A DNA stretch of 64,000 nucleotides, taken from positions 62,001-126,000 of the forward strand of contig NZ_JPVO01000044.1 in NCBI RefSeq assembly GCF_000772955.1, read 5' to 3'. This document shows, in pieces, positions 35,878-45,255 of this stretch. The DNA is from Ureibacillus sinduriensis BLB-1 = JCM 15800 (GTDB taxonomy: Bacteria > Bacillota > Bacilli > Bacillales_A > Planococcaceae). The position numbers and the translations under genes are program-made. How positions within the stretch are numbered: the first letter of the stretch is position 1; every line of letters starts with the position of its first letter. The notes beneath the pieces were generated by a model. It saw only the letters and a program-made list of their open reading frames with translations. It did not search any database and had not been told where the DNA came from.

Positions 35878-38220
35878 ATGTGGAAAAAAGTTTCCGCCTC
35901 TGCTTTAGCACTGTCAATTGCAGTAACAGGTTTTACAAATGTGAACAATGCAGATGCTGCGAAGGTTGATCAAGTAACAAGAGGAGAATATGTAAAAGCT
36001 GTTATTGAATCAATGGGAATTGAATTGGGTTCAGGAAAAACAGTGAAATTTAGTGATGTTCCAGATACGCTGAAACCTTATGTTGAAAAAGCGATTGAAT
36101 TAAAACTTATCGATGTGAAAAATGGCAAGAACTTTAAACCTGATGCGAACATCACTCGTGAAGAGGCGGTTGTTGGCCTAACAAATGCAATCCAAGATGG
36201 AAAAACTTACCCAGAGGATATCTTGAAAAATTATAAAGACATTAATTCGGCAGATAAGGAGAATTTTGACGAATTAGCAAAAGCTATATCGCTAGGATTT
36301 TTAACAGGGTATTCCGACAAAACATTAAAGCTTAAAAATGCATTAGCTGAAAATCACTTTGATTTATTGTTGGAACGTTTCCTGAAAGAATATAAAACAA
36401 AGGTATCTTTACGTATTTTGGGGACTTCGGATATTCATACAAATATTATGAATTATGATTATTACAAAGATACTGAATCAAATAGTTTGGGACTTGTAAA
36501 AGTCGCAACATTAATTAAAAACGCACGCGAAGAGAATAGCAATTCCCTTTTATTTGATAACGGTGATGCAATACAAGGTACGCCACTTGGTTCTTACAAA
36601 CAAGCCATTGATGTATTGGAGGATGGAGAAGAGCATCCATCTATTACGGCTATGGAATACTTGGATTATGATGCGTCCACTCTTGGAAACCATGAATTCA
36701 ACTATGGCTTGGATTATTTAGATGAAGTTTATGATGATGCTAATTTCCCATTCGTGAATGCAAACATCCGCGATGCAGCTAGCGGTAGCTATAAGTATAA
36801 TCCTTATGTCATTGTCGAAAAAGAAGTGGTTGACTCCAAAGGTAATGAATTAACAATTAAAGTGGGGGTTACAGGAATTGTACCACCTCAAATCTTAAAT
36901 TGGGATAAGTCTCACTTGCTTGGAAAAGTAACTGTTGATGATTCGGTACAAGCGGTTGAAAAAGTCATTCCAGAAATGCAAAATGAGGGTGCCGATGTAA
37001 TCGTTGTCCTTTCACATTCAGGCTTAGGAGACACGACTCATACTGAAGGTGAAGAGGATGTGACATATCTTCTATCTAAAGTGGACGGCGTCGATGCCAT
37101 TATTTCTGGACATGCACACGGAGTGTTCCCTGGCGAAGTGGATGACTCTTTAACTGGTGTGGATATCGAAAAAGGTACTATGAATGGAGTGCCGGTAGTT
37201 ATGCCAGGTAAATATGGCAGCCATTTGGGTGTGATTGACTTAACACTTGAGGAAAAAGGTGAAGAGTGGGAAGTCGTAACTGGTACAAGTGAAGTGCGCG
37301 AAATCGCTAAGGATTCTTCTGATGTAGACCAAGCATTGGCGGCAGCAGTGCAGGAAGCACACGATGGAACAATTGAATACGTACGTCAACCGGTAGGGAA
37401 AACTAGTGCGGATATTCACAGTTATTTCTCGCAAGTATTAGATGATCCATCTATCCAAATCGTAACAAATGCACAAACACTATACGTACAGCAGAAAATT
37501 AAAGGCACGGAATTTGAAAACCTTCCAGTTCTATCAGCTGGTGCACCATTTAAAGCAGGAACTCGCAGTGACCCTGAATACTACACATATGTACCTACAG
37601 GTGAATTAGCGATTAAGAACGTGGCAGATCTTTATTTATACGATAATACATTGGCAATCTTGAAAGTGACAGGGGCAGATGTTAAAGAGTGGTTGGAAAT
37701 GTCGGCGGGACAATTTAATCAAATCGATTCTGCAAGCAAAGATGAGCAGCAGCTAATCAATGCTGATTTCCGTTCATATAACTACGATGTGATTGACGGT
37801 GTCACTTATGAAATCGACGTTACTCAACCGGCTAAATATGATGCGAGTGGCAATGTAGCAAATGAAAGTGCAGAAAGAATTGTTAACTTGCAATATAACG
37901 GGCAACCGATCGATTTAGACCAAGAGTTTATCGTTGCAACAAACAACTATCGTGCAAACGGTTCGTTCCCTGGTGTGCGGAATGCTTCGCATATAGAAGT
38001 GTACCCAGATGAGAATCGACAAGCAATCATCGATTATATCATTGCCAACGAAACAATCGATCCATCTGCAGATAATAACTGGAAATTCGCAGAGCTTCCA
38101 ACGTCTGCAAATGTTGTTTTCGAATCATCGAAAAAAGCGGTTGATTTCATTCCGGAAGGTAGCAACATTCAGTATGTGGGTGAAGGTACAGACGGATTCG
38201 GTAAATACTCAATAAAATAA
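35878..38220 (+). CDS. SLH-anchored 5'-nucleotidase/2',3'-cyclic phosphodiesterase
   Basis: This 780-residue exported enzyme has a signal peptide (1-27). Two SLH-like modules follow (about 30-170, with FSDVPDTLKPYVEKAIELKLID and FKPDANITREEAV). The metallophosphoesterase domain (about 175-430) has GTSDIHTNI, DNGDAIQGTP, LGNHEFNYG, LSHSG and SGHAHG metal motifs, and a C-terminal 5'-nucleotidase domain spans about 460-710. It would hydrolyse nucleotides outside the cell while bound to wall polymers. Homologues such as YfkN/CpdB usually lack the N-terminal SLH part. The ATG follows TTAGGAGATG. Confidence 0.88.
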   Translation: MWKKVSASALALSIAVTGFTNVNNADAAKVDQVTRGEYVKAVIESMGIELGSGKTVKFSDVPDTLKPYVEKAIELKLIDVKNGKNFKPDANITREEAVVGLTNAIQDGKTYPEDILKNYKDINSADKENFDELAKAISLGFLTGYSDKTLKLKNALAENHFDLLLERFLKEYKTKVSLRILGTSDIHTNIMNYDYYKDTESNSLGLVKVATLIKNAREENSNSLLFDNGDAIQGTPLGSYKQAIDVLEDGEEHPSITAMEYLDYDASTLGNHEFNYGLDYLDEVYDDANFPFVNANIRDAASGSYKYNPYVIVEKEVVDSKGNELTIKVGVTGIVPPQILNWDKSHLLGKVTVDDSVQAVEKVIPEMQNEGADVIVVLSHSGLGDTTHTEGEEDVTYLLSKVDGVDAIISGHAHGVFPGEVDDSLTGVDIEKGTMNGVPVVMPGKYGSHLGVIDLTLEEKGEEWEVVTGTSEVREIAKDSSDVDQALAAAVQEAHDGTIEYVRQPVGKTSADIHSYFSQVLDDPSIQIVTNAQTLYVQQKIKGTEFENLPVLSAGAPFKAGTRSDPEYYTYVPTGELAIKNVADLYLYDNTLAILKVTGADVKEWLEMSAGQFNQIDSASKDEQQLINADFRSYNYDVIDGVTYEIDVTQPAKYDASGNVANESAERIVNLQYNGQPIDLDQEFIVATNNYRANGSFPGVRNASHIEVYPDENRQAIIDYIIANETIDPSADNNWKFAELPTSANVVFESSKKAVDFIPEGSNIQYVGEGTDGFGKYSIK

Positions 38221-38228
38221 AACGCTCA

Positions 38229-38264
38229 AAACTCCTCATAAGCAATATATGAGGAGTTTTTTTC
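38229..38264 (+). terminator. Terminator of the nucleotidase gene
   Basis: AAACTCCTCATA pairs with TATGAGGAGTTT and seven T follow. Confidence 0.9.
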
Positions 38265-38307
38265 GTCAACGTTTTCAGTTTTTCTAGAATGCGTGACCAA
38301 GATTCCC

Positions 38308-38589
38308 TTATTTATGTAAAAGAAATGAAATGGCTGTAGTACAGAAGGATTTAAGATTTGAAAAGAGCGACCTAGATATAAATGAAATACTGTGCGTCAA
38401 AAATAAGCGGACGGGTTTATAGATCAACGCCGTTACTAGTAATAATAAAACATAAAAATAAATCGAAGTAATTTTGGGTTGGATAGAAAAAGAATCAAGT
38501 AACGTAACAACTATGGAAAAACTTAAAATCTCTAGAAGAATAAGTTGGGTAATCTTATTTTCTCTTAGTTTTGTTTTCGGATTGTTCAT
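38308..38589 (-). CDS. Small hypothetical membrane protein
   Basis: This 93-residue protein has two strong hydrophobic helices (about 18-38 and 46-66) with a basic N-terminus. The start at 38589 is preceded by AAAAGGAAG; the longer in-frame ATG at 38619 has no such site. The family is not recognised. It is convergent with the nucleotidase gene. Confidence 0.5.
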   Translation of the reverse strand: MNNPKTKLRENKITQLILLEILSFSIVVTLLDSFSIQPKITSIYFYVLLLLVTALIYKPVRLFLTHSISFISRSLFSNLKSFCTTAISFLLHK

Positions 38590-38726
38590 CGATAACTTCC
38601 TTTTATAAAATTTTGACAATATAATTTTTGACCTAAATTATAAAATATATACAGTAAAAAAGTTAGAGGAATGAGTGGTCAATAATTTGTTTGGAAAAAC
38701 CCCATACTATGTTTGAGGTGGATGAT

Positions 38727-39908
38727 ATGTACAAACTATTAACTCATAATGACTTGGATGGAGTCGGCTGTGGTATTTTGGCAAAATTGGCTTTTGGCCA
38801 AGATGTGAGAATACGTTACAATTCAATAGCTTCATTAAAACGTGAAATAGAATTTTTTTTGGACAGTGATTCTAAAGAGACTTTTTTATTTATTACGGAT
38901 TTATCGCCGGATGAAGAAAATGAAAGGAGATTACAAAGCTACTACTCTGAACATGGCAATATTCAGTTGATTGATCATCATAAAACAGCCCTGCATCTGG
39001 ATGACTATGAATGGGGCTATGTAGTAGTGAAGGATACTGAAGGGAATTTGACATCCGCTACCTCATTGTTTTATGAATATCTTGTATCCATGAATTATTT
39101 GGTAGCGACAGAGGCAGTATCGGAATTTGTAGAGCTTGTAAGGCAGTATGATACTTGGGAATGGGAAAAAAATAACAATCAAAAAGCTCACTCGCTTAAT
39201 TCCCTCTTCTATTTAGTTTCAATCGATGAATTTGAGGAAACGATGATTGAACGGTTATCCACTAATAGTCATTTCGATTTTGATGAGTTTGAAAAGCGGT
39301 TGCTCAATATGGAAGAAGATAAAATAGAGCGCTATATCAAACGCAAAAAAAGGGAGATAGTACAAGCGAAAGTCCGAGATTATTATGCTGGTGTAATCTA
39401 TGCAGAATCTTACCATTCCGAGGTGGGTAATGAATTGGGGAAGGAATACGGCCATCTCGACTATATTGTTATATTGAATATGGGTGGCAAAAAAATTTCC
39501 TACAGAACTATACACGACCACGTAGATGTGTCTGAAATAGCCGCAATTTACGGTGGTGGGGGACATCAAAAAGCATCCGGAAGTTCAATTACTGATGAAG
39601 CATATAAAGACTATGTTTTAGACACGTTCCATCTCGAGCCAATACAAGAGGATGCAAAAAGAAATCGTTATAATGTCAAAAACTCTACATTTGGTTCTCT
39701 TTATCGAAACAAAAGGAATGACACCTTATTTTTATACCCTAAAAATGAGATTTGGGTTATCGAGCAAAATAAGAAGCTGGTGGAAAATCAGACGTTTCCA
39801 AACTTTGAACAAGCAGAAATGTTCATTAAACGAAAGTTTGAAGCATGGCTGGTAAAAGACGACTTATTTGTGGAGTATTTAATAAAAGAAGTAAAGAGTA
39901 AGAAATAA
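38727..39908 (+). CDS. nrnB: Oligoribonuclease NrnB (DHH/DHHA1 phosphoesterase)
   Basis: This 393-residue protein matches B. subtilis NrnB (YngD). The DHH-domain metal motifs are LTHNDLDGVGCG near residue 5, ITDLSPDE near 55 and LIDHHKTALH near 83. A long helical insert follows and then the DHHA1 substrate loop YGGGGHQKASGS near 275. NrnB degrades short RNAs and c-di-AMP/GMP breakdown products to mononucleotides. The start at 38727 follows GAGGTGG and matches the family N-terminus; the in-frame start at 38691 would add 12 residues. Confidence 0.9.
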   Translation: MYKLLTHNDLDGVGCGILAKLAFGQDVRIRYNSIASLKREIEFFLDSDSKETFLFITDLSPDEENERRLQSYYSEHGNIQLIDHHKTALHLDDYEWGYVVVKDTEGNLTSATSLFYEYLVSMNYLVATEAVSEFVELVRQYDTWEWEKNNNQKAHSLNSLFYLVSIDEFEETMIERLSTNSHFDFDEFEKRLLNMEEDKIERYIKRKKREIVQAKVRDYYAGVIYAESYHSEVGNELGKEYGHLDYIVILNMGGKKISYRTIHDHVDVSEIAAIYGGGGHQKASGSSITDEAYKDYVLDTFHLEPIQEDAKRNRYNVKNSTFGSLYRNKRNDTLFLYPKNEIWVIEQNKKLVENQTFPNFEQAEMFIKRKFEAWLVKDDLFVEYLIKEVKSKK

Positions 39909-39928
39909 AATAAAGTTGGGACGAGCCT

Positions 39929-39964
39929 AAAAGCCCCATTTTCCTCGAGAAAATGGGCTTTTTG
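39929..39964 (+). terminator. nrnB terminator
   Basis: AAAGCCCCATTTTC pairs with GAAAATGGGCTTT around CTCGA, followed by T. Confidence 0.88.
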
Positions 39965-40100
39965 ATATCTCCCATAGGTAATGCGAGTGCAAAGTAGAAA
40001 GCTTAAAAACATCCAAAGTTAAAAACAGCAAAATTGAAGCAACTTCCACTATTCATGTATCATTAAGCTATTGTCAGGAATGAAGGAGTGGAGTGTAGAG

Positions 40101-41159
40101 ATGGAAATAGGGCTAACAACCTTTGTAGAAACAACACCCGATATAAAAACAGGAAAAACAATTAGTCATGCAGAACGTATTCGCGAAGTTGTAGAGGAAA
40201 TTGTGCTGGCTGATGAAGTGGGACTGGATGTTTATGGAGTGGGGGAACATCATCGAGAAGATTATGCATGTTCTGCGCCTGCCGTGTTGCTCGCAGCCGC
40301 TGCAGCCCGAACTAAAAATATCCGATTGACGAGTGCAGTTACTGTCTTATCATCGGACGACCCAGTCAGAGTTTTCCAAGAATTTTCAACAGTGGACGCC
40401 ATTTCAAATGGCCGAGCTGAAATTATGGCCGGACGCGGCTCATTCATTGAATCTTTCCCGTTATTTGGCTATGACTTAAAGGACTATGATGAGCTCTATG
40501 AAGAAAAATTGGAGTTATTATTACAATTAACAAAAAACGAAATAATCAATTGGAAAGGGAAGCACCGGGCCGATATTCAAAACCGGGGGGTATACCCTCG
40601 GCCTGTTCAAGATCCTTTGCCAGTCTGGATCGCCAGCGGGGGTACGCCGCAATCTGTAGCACGTGCAGGCTATCTTGGTTTACCATTAGTATTGGCAATT
40701 ATAGGTGGTAGCCCTTTACAATTTTCAGCACTCGTAAATTTGTACTATAGAGCAGCGCAGGAAGCAGGTCATGATCCATCGAAACTGACGGTTGCCTCCC
40801 ATTCACACGGATTTGTGGCAGAAACAACAGATTTGGCAATCGAAAAATTCTTCCCGCCCACACAGTATGCGATGAATGTATTAGCAAGAGAACGTGGTTG
40901 GGGACAATATACTCGTGAATCCTTTGATTATGCCCGAAGCTTGGAAGGAGCACTTTATGCAGGTGATGTGAAGACGGTTGCAGAAAAAATCATCCTTCTT
41001 CGGAAAGAAGTTGGAATAACACGTTTTATGTTGCATTGCCCAGTTGGCTCAATGCCTCATGAAGATGTTATGAAATCAATCGAACTGCTAGGTAAGGAAG
41101 TTGCTCCAATCGTCCGGGAAGAAATTGAACGTTGGGAAGCTGCTGGTCAGCCACAATAA
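40101..41159 (+). CDS. Luciferase-like (LLM class) flavin-dependent oxidoreductase
   Basis: This 352-residue TIM-barrel protein has the family pattern: GLTTF near the start, VGLDVYGVGEHHREDYACSAPAVLL near residue 45, AEIMAGRGSFIESFPLFGYDLKDYDEL near 105, and ASGGTPQSVARAGYLGLPLV near 178. Such enzymes use FMN to oxidise small organics; the substrate is unknown. The start at 40101 is chosen because GGAG lies 7 bp upstream and it gives the usual N-terminus; an in-frame start at 40071 is less likely. Confidence 0.85.
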   Translation: MEIGLTTFVETTPDIKTGKTISHAERIREVVEEIVLADEVGLDVYGVGEHHREDYACSAPAVLLAAAAARTKNIRLTSAVTVLSSDDPVRVFQEFSTVDAISNGRAEIMAGRGSFIESFPLFGYDLKDYDELYEEKLELLLQLTKNEIINWKGKHRADIQNRGVYPRPVQDPLPVWIASGGTPQSVARAGYLGLPLVLAIIGGSPLQFSALVNLYYRAAQEAGHDPSKLTVASHSHGFVAETTDLAIEKFFPPTQYAMNVLARERGWGQYTRESFDYARSLEGALYAGDVKTVAEKIILLRKEVGITRFMLHCPVGSMPHEDVMKSIELLGKEVAPIVREEIERWEAAGQPQ

Positions 41160-41209
41160 ATGATTAGCCGCGCCACATCCCAGTAAATGATCATATTTAT
41201 AGGTAAAGG

Positions 41210-41247
41210 ACCGTATATTCTACATCAGAGAATATATGGTTTTTTTA
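41210..41247 (+). terminator. Terminator of the LLM gene
   Basis: ACCGTATATTCT pairs with AGAATATATGGT, followed by seven T. Confidence 0.85.
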
Positions 41248-41417
41248 TTGTACTGAATTGTTTAGGCGAATTTCCGTCTATTTTCCATCATTGATTAGTA
41301 ACAACAGATACTACGTCTCAAGGCTTAGAGTGATTTACAGCAAAGGGTCGTTATGTGAAATCAATTTAACGTGTATGATAAGTATTAAAGTGAAATAATG
41401 GAAGGGAAAGTGTAAAG

Positions 41418-42245
41418 GTGGAAAAGAAGAAGGTCTTTATTTGGGTGGCTTTAATTGCCATTATTGCTGTAATTGTCTTTCAGGTTCTAAATAATGGGGA
41501 AGAGGGAGACGTTACAATCGATAAAGATTTCTCCCATGTTGAAGTAGAAAGTGATAATGCGGATATTATGATAATGCCTATTGAAGATGATCAAGCATCA
41601 ATCGAATTGGATCGCAACGATAACAATCGCTACAAATTGGATGTCGAGGTAAAGGATGAAACTTTAGAAATCAGGGTCGAACGGAAAGGGTTCAAATGGC
41701 TTTCGTTTGGTTTCTTTTCAAAAAAACCTGTAGTTATGGTAGGGTTGCCTAAAAAGGATTATGGTACGATAATAGCAGAAACCGATAACGGAACAATAAA
41801 TGTCAATCAAACGAGCGTAAGAGAGTTAATGACTTATACGGATAATGGGGACGTAATGATTGAAGGGACTGACAGTAAAGAAGTATTGGCAGAATCAGAT
41901 AATGGAAATATTACAATAAAAAACATCTCAAGTCAGGACATTTTTGTGGAAATAGACAATGGCGACACAGTTATAGAAGACAGTAAAGGAAGGATTGAAG
42001 CTGAATCATCCAATGGAATGCTAACGGTAATAACAGATAAAATAGAGCAACCAATGGAACTAGTCACAGATAATGGTGAAATTCTAGTGGAAACAGAGGA
42101 TAAATCCGATAACGTACGTTTTGAAGTAAAAACAGATAATGGAAAAATCAATATTTATGGGCAAACTATAACTGACGCAGTGAATGGAAAAGGTGAGATT
42201 GCAGTTAAATTGGTCTCGGATAATGGGAGTATCACTGTAGAGTAA
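41418..42245 (+). CDS. DUF4097-type beta-helix repeat protein with N-terminal membrane anchor
   Basis: This 275-residue protein has one N-terminal hydrophobic helix (about 5-22) and then a series of short beta repeats marked by a recurring DNG turn: TDNGTINV, TDNGDVMI, SDNGNITI, IDNGDTVI, SSNGMLTV, TDNGEILV, TDNGKINI and SDNGSITV. They are spaced about 19-23 residues apart from residue 120 to the end. This is a right-handed beta-solenoid of the DUF4097/adhesin-like class, displayed outside the membrane. In B. subtilis relatives are linked to LiaFSR-type envelope stress proteins. Start GTG with GGAAAG upstream. Confidence 0.82.
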   Translation: MEKKKVFIWVALIAIIAVIVFQVLNNGEEGDVTIDKDFSHVEVESDNADIMIMPIEDDQASIELDRNDNNRYKLDVEVKDETLEIRVERKGFKWLSFGFFSKKPVVMVGLPKKDYGTIIAETDNGTINVNQTSVRELMTYTDNGDVMIEGTDSKEVLAESDNGNITIKNISSQDIFVEIDNGDTVIEDSKGRIEAESSNGMLTVITDKIEQPMELVTDNGEILVETEDKSDNVRFEVKTDNGKINIYGQTITDAVNGKGEIAVKLVSDNGSITVE

Positions 42246-42370
42246 AGGTCCTTAATAAAGGATTTTGTGGTATGTAAGGTGAACTATTAGAAGAGCATGA
42301 AGAAATGTTTGTAAGGTGACAACTAGTTCAAGCATATCATGATCGGCAAAAATGAGTATTATGCAACGAT

Positions 42371-42586
42371 TCATAAGAGGCTCAAGTTTAAAAGTTTGAG
42401 TCTCTTATTATTTCTTTCTTTCACGAAAAAATGGCATCGTTTTTTATTTAAATGTTTTGTATCCGTTTCTTCGATCCTACAAGCTTCGTCAGTGTTACGG
42501 CTAGCAACCACATAGATTTTTGCTGCATCATAACGGTTGCCCATAGAACAGCTGTCCACTTCACAAACAACATCTGAAATTATCAA
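42371..42586 (-). pseudogene. Decaying DUF1540 protein gene
   Basis: From a TTG start placed by AAAGGAGG, the frame encodes 71 residues beginning IISDVVCEVDSCSMGNRYDAAKIYVV, which matches the cysteine-rich DUF1540 proteins common in spore-formers. Two expected cysteines are tyrosines (NRYD; and, in the shifted frame, YKTFK). The usual end ETDCKTFK-stop is visible only after a one-base frameshift near 42455, so the current frame runs on through the terminator hairpin of the convergent gene. It may be a recent pseudogene or a variant protein. Confidence 0.45.
42373..42423 (+). terminator. Terminator of the DUF4097 gene
   Basis: ATAAGAGGCTCAA pairs with TTGAGTCTCTTAT (one G-U pair), followed by a T-rich tail. 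It lies about 130 bp past the stop. Confidence 0.7.
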
Positions 42587-42808
42587 AAATACCTCCTTTA
42601 CACCTTTTAACAAATTGTAAACTTTGATATTAATGAGTTGCAGTTTTTATCCATTTTTTGTGTTGTTTCTACATAGGGGCATTTAGATGCCGCAATCCGA
42701 ATAATATTTAACTACATAAATTAAATTTTGTACCTTAATTAACAAAATATATTTCAAAAGCAGTGGTCCACTTATCCAGAAAAAAGAACAAAAGGCAAGG
42801 GTGAAAAC

Positions 42809-45166
42809 ATGAAAGCAGTGATAAATGCTGATCGATGTTATCGGCAAGTAGAAGAACAAGCGCGACATTATTTTCAACTGCTGAACGAGCAGGTTGCAGA
42901 AAAGAAATATATCCCAAGACTAATTGATGATTTTCAAAAGTGGAAAGTCGATCATATCCATCATCCTTCCTTTTTTTCATTTTTTTCTTCCAAACATAAA
43001 AAGCCGAGTTCCAAAGAAACAGTACATTATATTAAATGGCTGAACTATACAAATAAACTAGAGGACTATTTAAAGCGAAGTATTTCCTATATTTATTTAC
43101 GTGATTTAGGCAAAATACTCAATGATCGTGAAACACAGTCAAAAATTAATCGTGATGTCGGTGATCTAAAAAATACGCTTATGGATTCAACAAAAAATGA
43201 GGAAAAGGAATTATTTAGCTTAGATTGGATGATTAAAACGGGGAAAGATGAACATATTCTTCTAACGGTGGATTGGCTACTTAATAAGTTGTATACGGTG
43301 TCCGCGAATATTCCTAAAGAACTGGATGCCGTGAATGCGCAGCGGAAACTCATTAAAATTATCGCAGGTGTCTTGCTCCATACAATAGATGGATTTCATG
43401 ATGGAACCTCTGCAAGTGAGCGGAAGGAGAAGCTCGATAAGGCTATCAGGTTAGGCTACTGTTATGGGTTAACCTATCCCTTTATAGATGATCTACTCGA
43501 TTCCGATTTATTATCAATACGAGAAAAGGAACAATATGCCCAGTTAATCCGTACTTCACTCTTAACCGGTACTGTTCCACCTCTAGGGAAAGATTGGCGG
43601 GAGAAAACTCGCCAAATACTGGAATATATTCATGCAGAACTGAAAGAAGCATTTGAATTTATTCAAGCACAACAGGCATCCGCTAAGTTTTTTGAGCAAG
43701 CCTTTGTCTTCTTCCATTCTCAAGAATTAGACAGGCAAAAGGAGCTATCCAATAGTACGTATACAAATGAGGAACTTTATGTTCCGATTATCCTGAAATC
43801 TTCATCCTCCAGATTGGTTGCTCGTGCTGTTATACAAACAACCGACGATGGGTTTGAGCAACGAACATTTTTGTATGGTATTTACAATCAATTGGCAGAT
43901 GATTTTGCGGACATGTTTGAAGATCTAAAAGCGGGTGCTGTTACGCCGTATACGTATTTTATAAAGCATCGGCATCACCGAAACGATTTGATTAACCCTT
44001 TTGAAATGTACTGGGCGGTGATATCAAATTTAATTCATAATGTCTATCATTCGGATAACCTAACTCGTGAGGTGATTTTGAATAGAGCCATTAATGGGTT
44101 GAAGCGGTTTAAAGAAAAGCATGGTAGGAAGAAGTATGATGAGGTGATGAAGCAATTTGCTTCCGGCTTCCACCAATTTAATACTTTCTTGCAAAAAATG
44201 GTGGATAAGGGCGACGATGTAGATTTCTTTGATAAGCTTTTGCGTGATCATATGATCAATCATTTAAAGAGGCAGCGTGAAGAAAAAGAAGAGTTTAAAG
44301 AAAAATTACAAAGTGTAAAAGAAAGAGTAAATCAAGCTCTGTTTATTTCTTCTGCCGACGAACCGATGTTAGAAGATCCTGTTCTGGAGGCGGCTAATTA
44401 TAGTTTAATGGGCGAAGGGAAACGATTAAGACCAATTATGGCATGGTTTGTAGGCGTTGAGATGTATGGCTTAAAAGAAGAGAGTCTCGTTCCGCTTTTC
44501 AGGTCGTTGGAGTATATGCATACAGCTTCCTTGCTTTTCGATGACTTACCTTCCCAAGATAATGCTTCCTATAGGCGGGGCCGTCCAACAATCCATGAAA
44601 TATACAATGTCGCCATTGCGGAATTGACAGGTTTGTTCCTCACCCAAAAGGCGATTGAACAACAGACCTGCCTGGAACAATATGATACAAAAACCGTTCT
44701 TGAGTTAATCAGATACTCTGCCCAAGTAACGGCAAATATCTGCAAAGGGCAAGCCATGGATTTGGACTCGAAAGAGAAAATGCTATCAAAAGATGAGCTT
44801 GAAACGATGTGTTTTTATAAGACAGCTTTAGGTTTTGAAGCTGCTTTCGTGATGCCCGCAATTCTAGCAAAAGCAGACGAAAGAGAAAAAGATGCATTAA
44901 AGAAATTCGCACATCATGCTGGAATTGCCTTTCAAATAAAGGATGATTTGCTCGACAGTGAAGGGAATTTTGAAAATCTAGGAAAACCCGCTGGATTAGA
45001 CAAGGAAAATCATACTTCAACTTTCGTAACAGTCTTGGGGATAGAAGGGGCTAAAGTAGAATTATGGGAACACTATTGTTTAGCGATGGAAGTATTGGAA
45101 ACTATGCCTGGAAATGCGTCTTTCCTGAAGTTGTTTTTGAACAAGATTGTTCATCGCGACCGGTAA
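42809..45166 (+). CDS. Large protein with two isoprenoid-synthase-like domains (C-terminal polyprenyl diphosphate synthase)
   Basis: This 785-residue protein has a complete trans-isoprenyl diphosphate synthase at the C-terminus (about 510-785). Seen there are GKRLRPIMAW, the first Asp-rich motif DDLPSQD (residue 578) followed by RRGRPT, GQAMDLD, and the second motif QIKDDLLD (about 712). The N-terminal half is divergent but has its own pair of Asp-rich motifs, PFIDDLLDSD (227) and NQLADDFADMFED (364), with the same spacing (137 against 134 residues). It lacks the GKR motif that binds isopentenyl diphosphate. This suggests a terpene-cyclase-like domain fused to a prenyltransferase. ATG follows AAGGGTG. 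Confidence 0.75.
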   Translation: MKAVINADRCYRQVEEQARHYFQLLNEQVAEKKYIPRLIDDFQKWKVDHIHHPSFFSFFSSKHKKPSSKETVHYIKWLNYTNKLEDYLKRSISYIYLRDLGKILNDRETQSKINRDVGDLKNTLMDSTKNEEKELFSLDWMIKTGKDEHILLTVDWLLNKLYTVSANIPKELDAVNAQRKLIKIIAGVLLHTIDGFHDGTSASERKEKLDKAIRLGYCYGLTYPFIDDLLDSDLLSIREKEQYAQLIRTSLLTGTVPPLGKDWREKTRQILEYIHAELKEAFEFIQAQQASAKFFEQAFVFFHSQELDRQKELSNSTYTNEELYVPIILKSSSSRLVARAVIQTTDDGFEQRTFLYGIYNQLADDFADMFEDLKAGAVTPYTYFIKHRHHRNDLINPFEMYWAVISNLIHNVYHSDNLTREVILNRAINGLKRFKEKHGRKKYDEVMKQFASGFHQFNTFLQKMVDKGDDVDFFDKLLRDHMINHLKRQREEKEEFKEKLQSVKERVNQALFISSADEPMLEDPVLEAANYSLMGEGKRLRPIMAWFVGVEMYGLKEESLVPLFRSLEYMHTASLLFDDLPSQDNASYRRGRPTIHEIYNVAIAELTGLFLTQKAIEQQTCLEQYDTKTVLELIRYSAQVTANICKGQAMDLDSKEKMLSKDELETMCFYKTALGFEAAFVMPAILAKADEREKDALKKFAHHAGIAFQIKDDLLDSEGNFENLGKPAGLDKENHTSTFVTVLGIEGAKVELWEHYCLAMEVLETMPGNASFLKLFLNKIVHRDR

Positions 45167-45168
45167 AT

Positions 45169-45210
45169 AAATGTCCCAAAGGTTTGTATTGCTCACCTTG
45201 GGACATTTTT
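45169..45210. terminator. Bidirectional terminator
   Basis: AAATGTCCCAAAGGT pairs with ACCTTGGGACATTT (one bulged A), with A and T runs between two convergent genes. Confidence 0.82.
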
Positions 45211-45255
45211 ATAGAGGAATTAGTTTGATTTCCTTTTGGTTATAGGAACGCTTGG

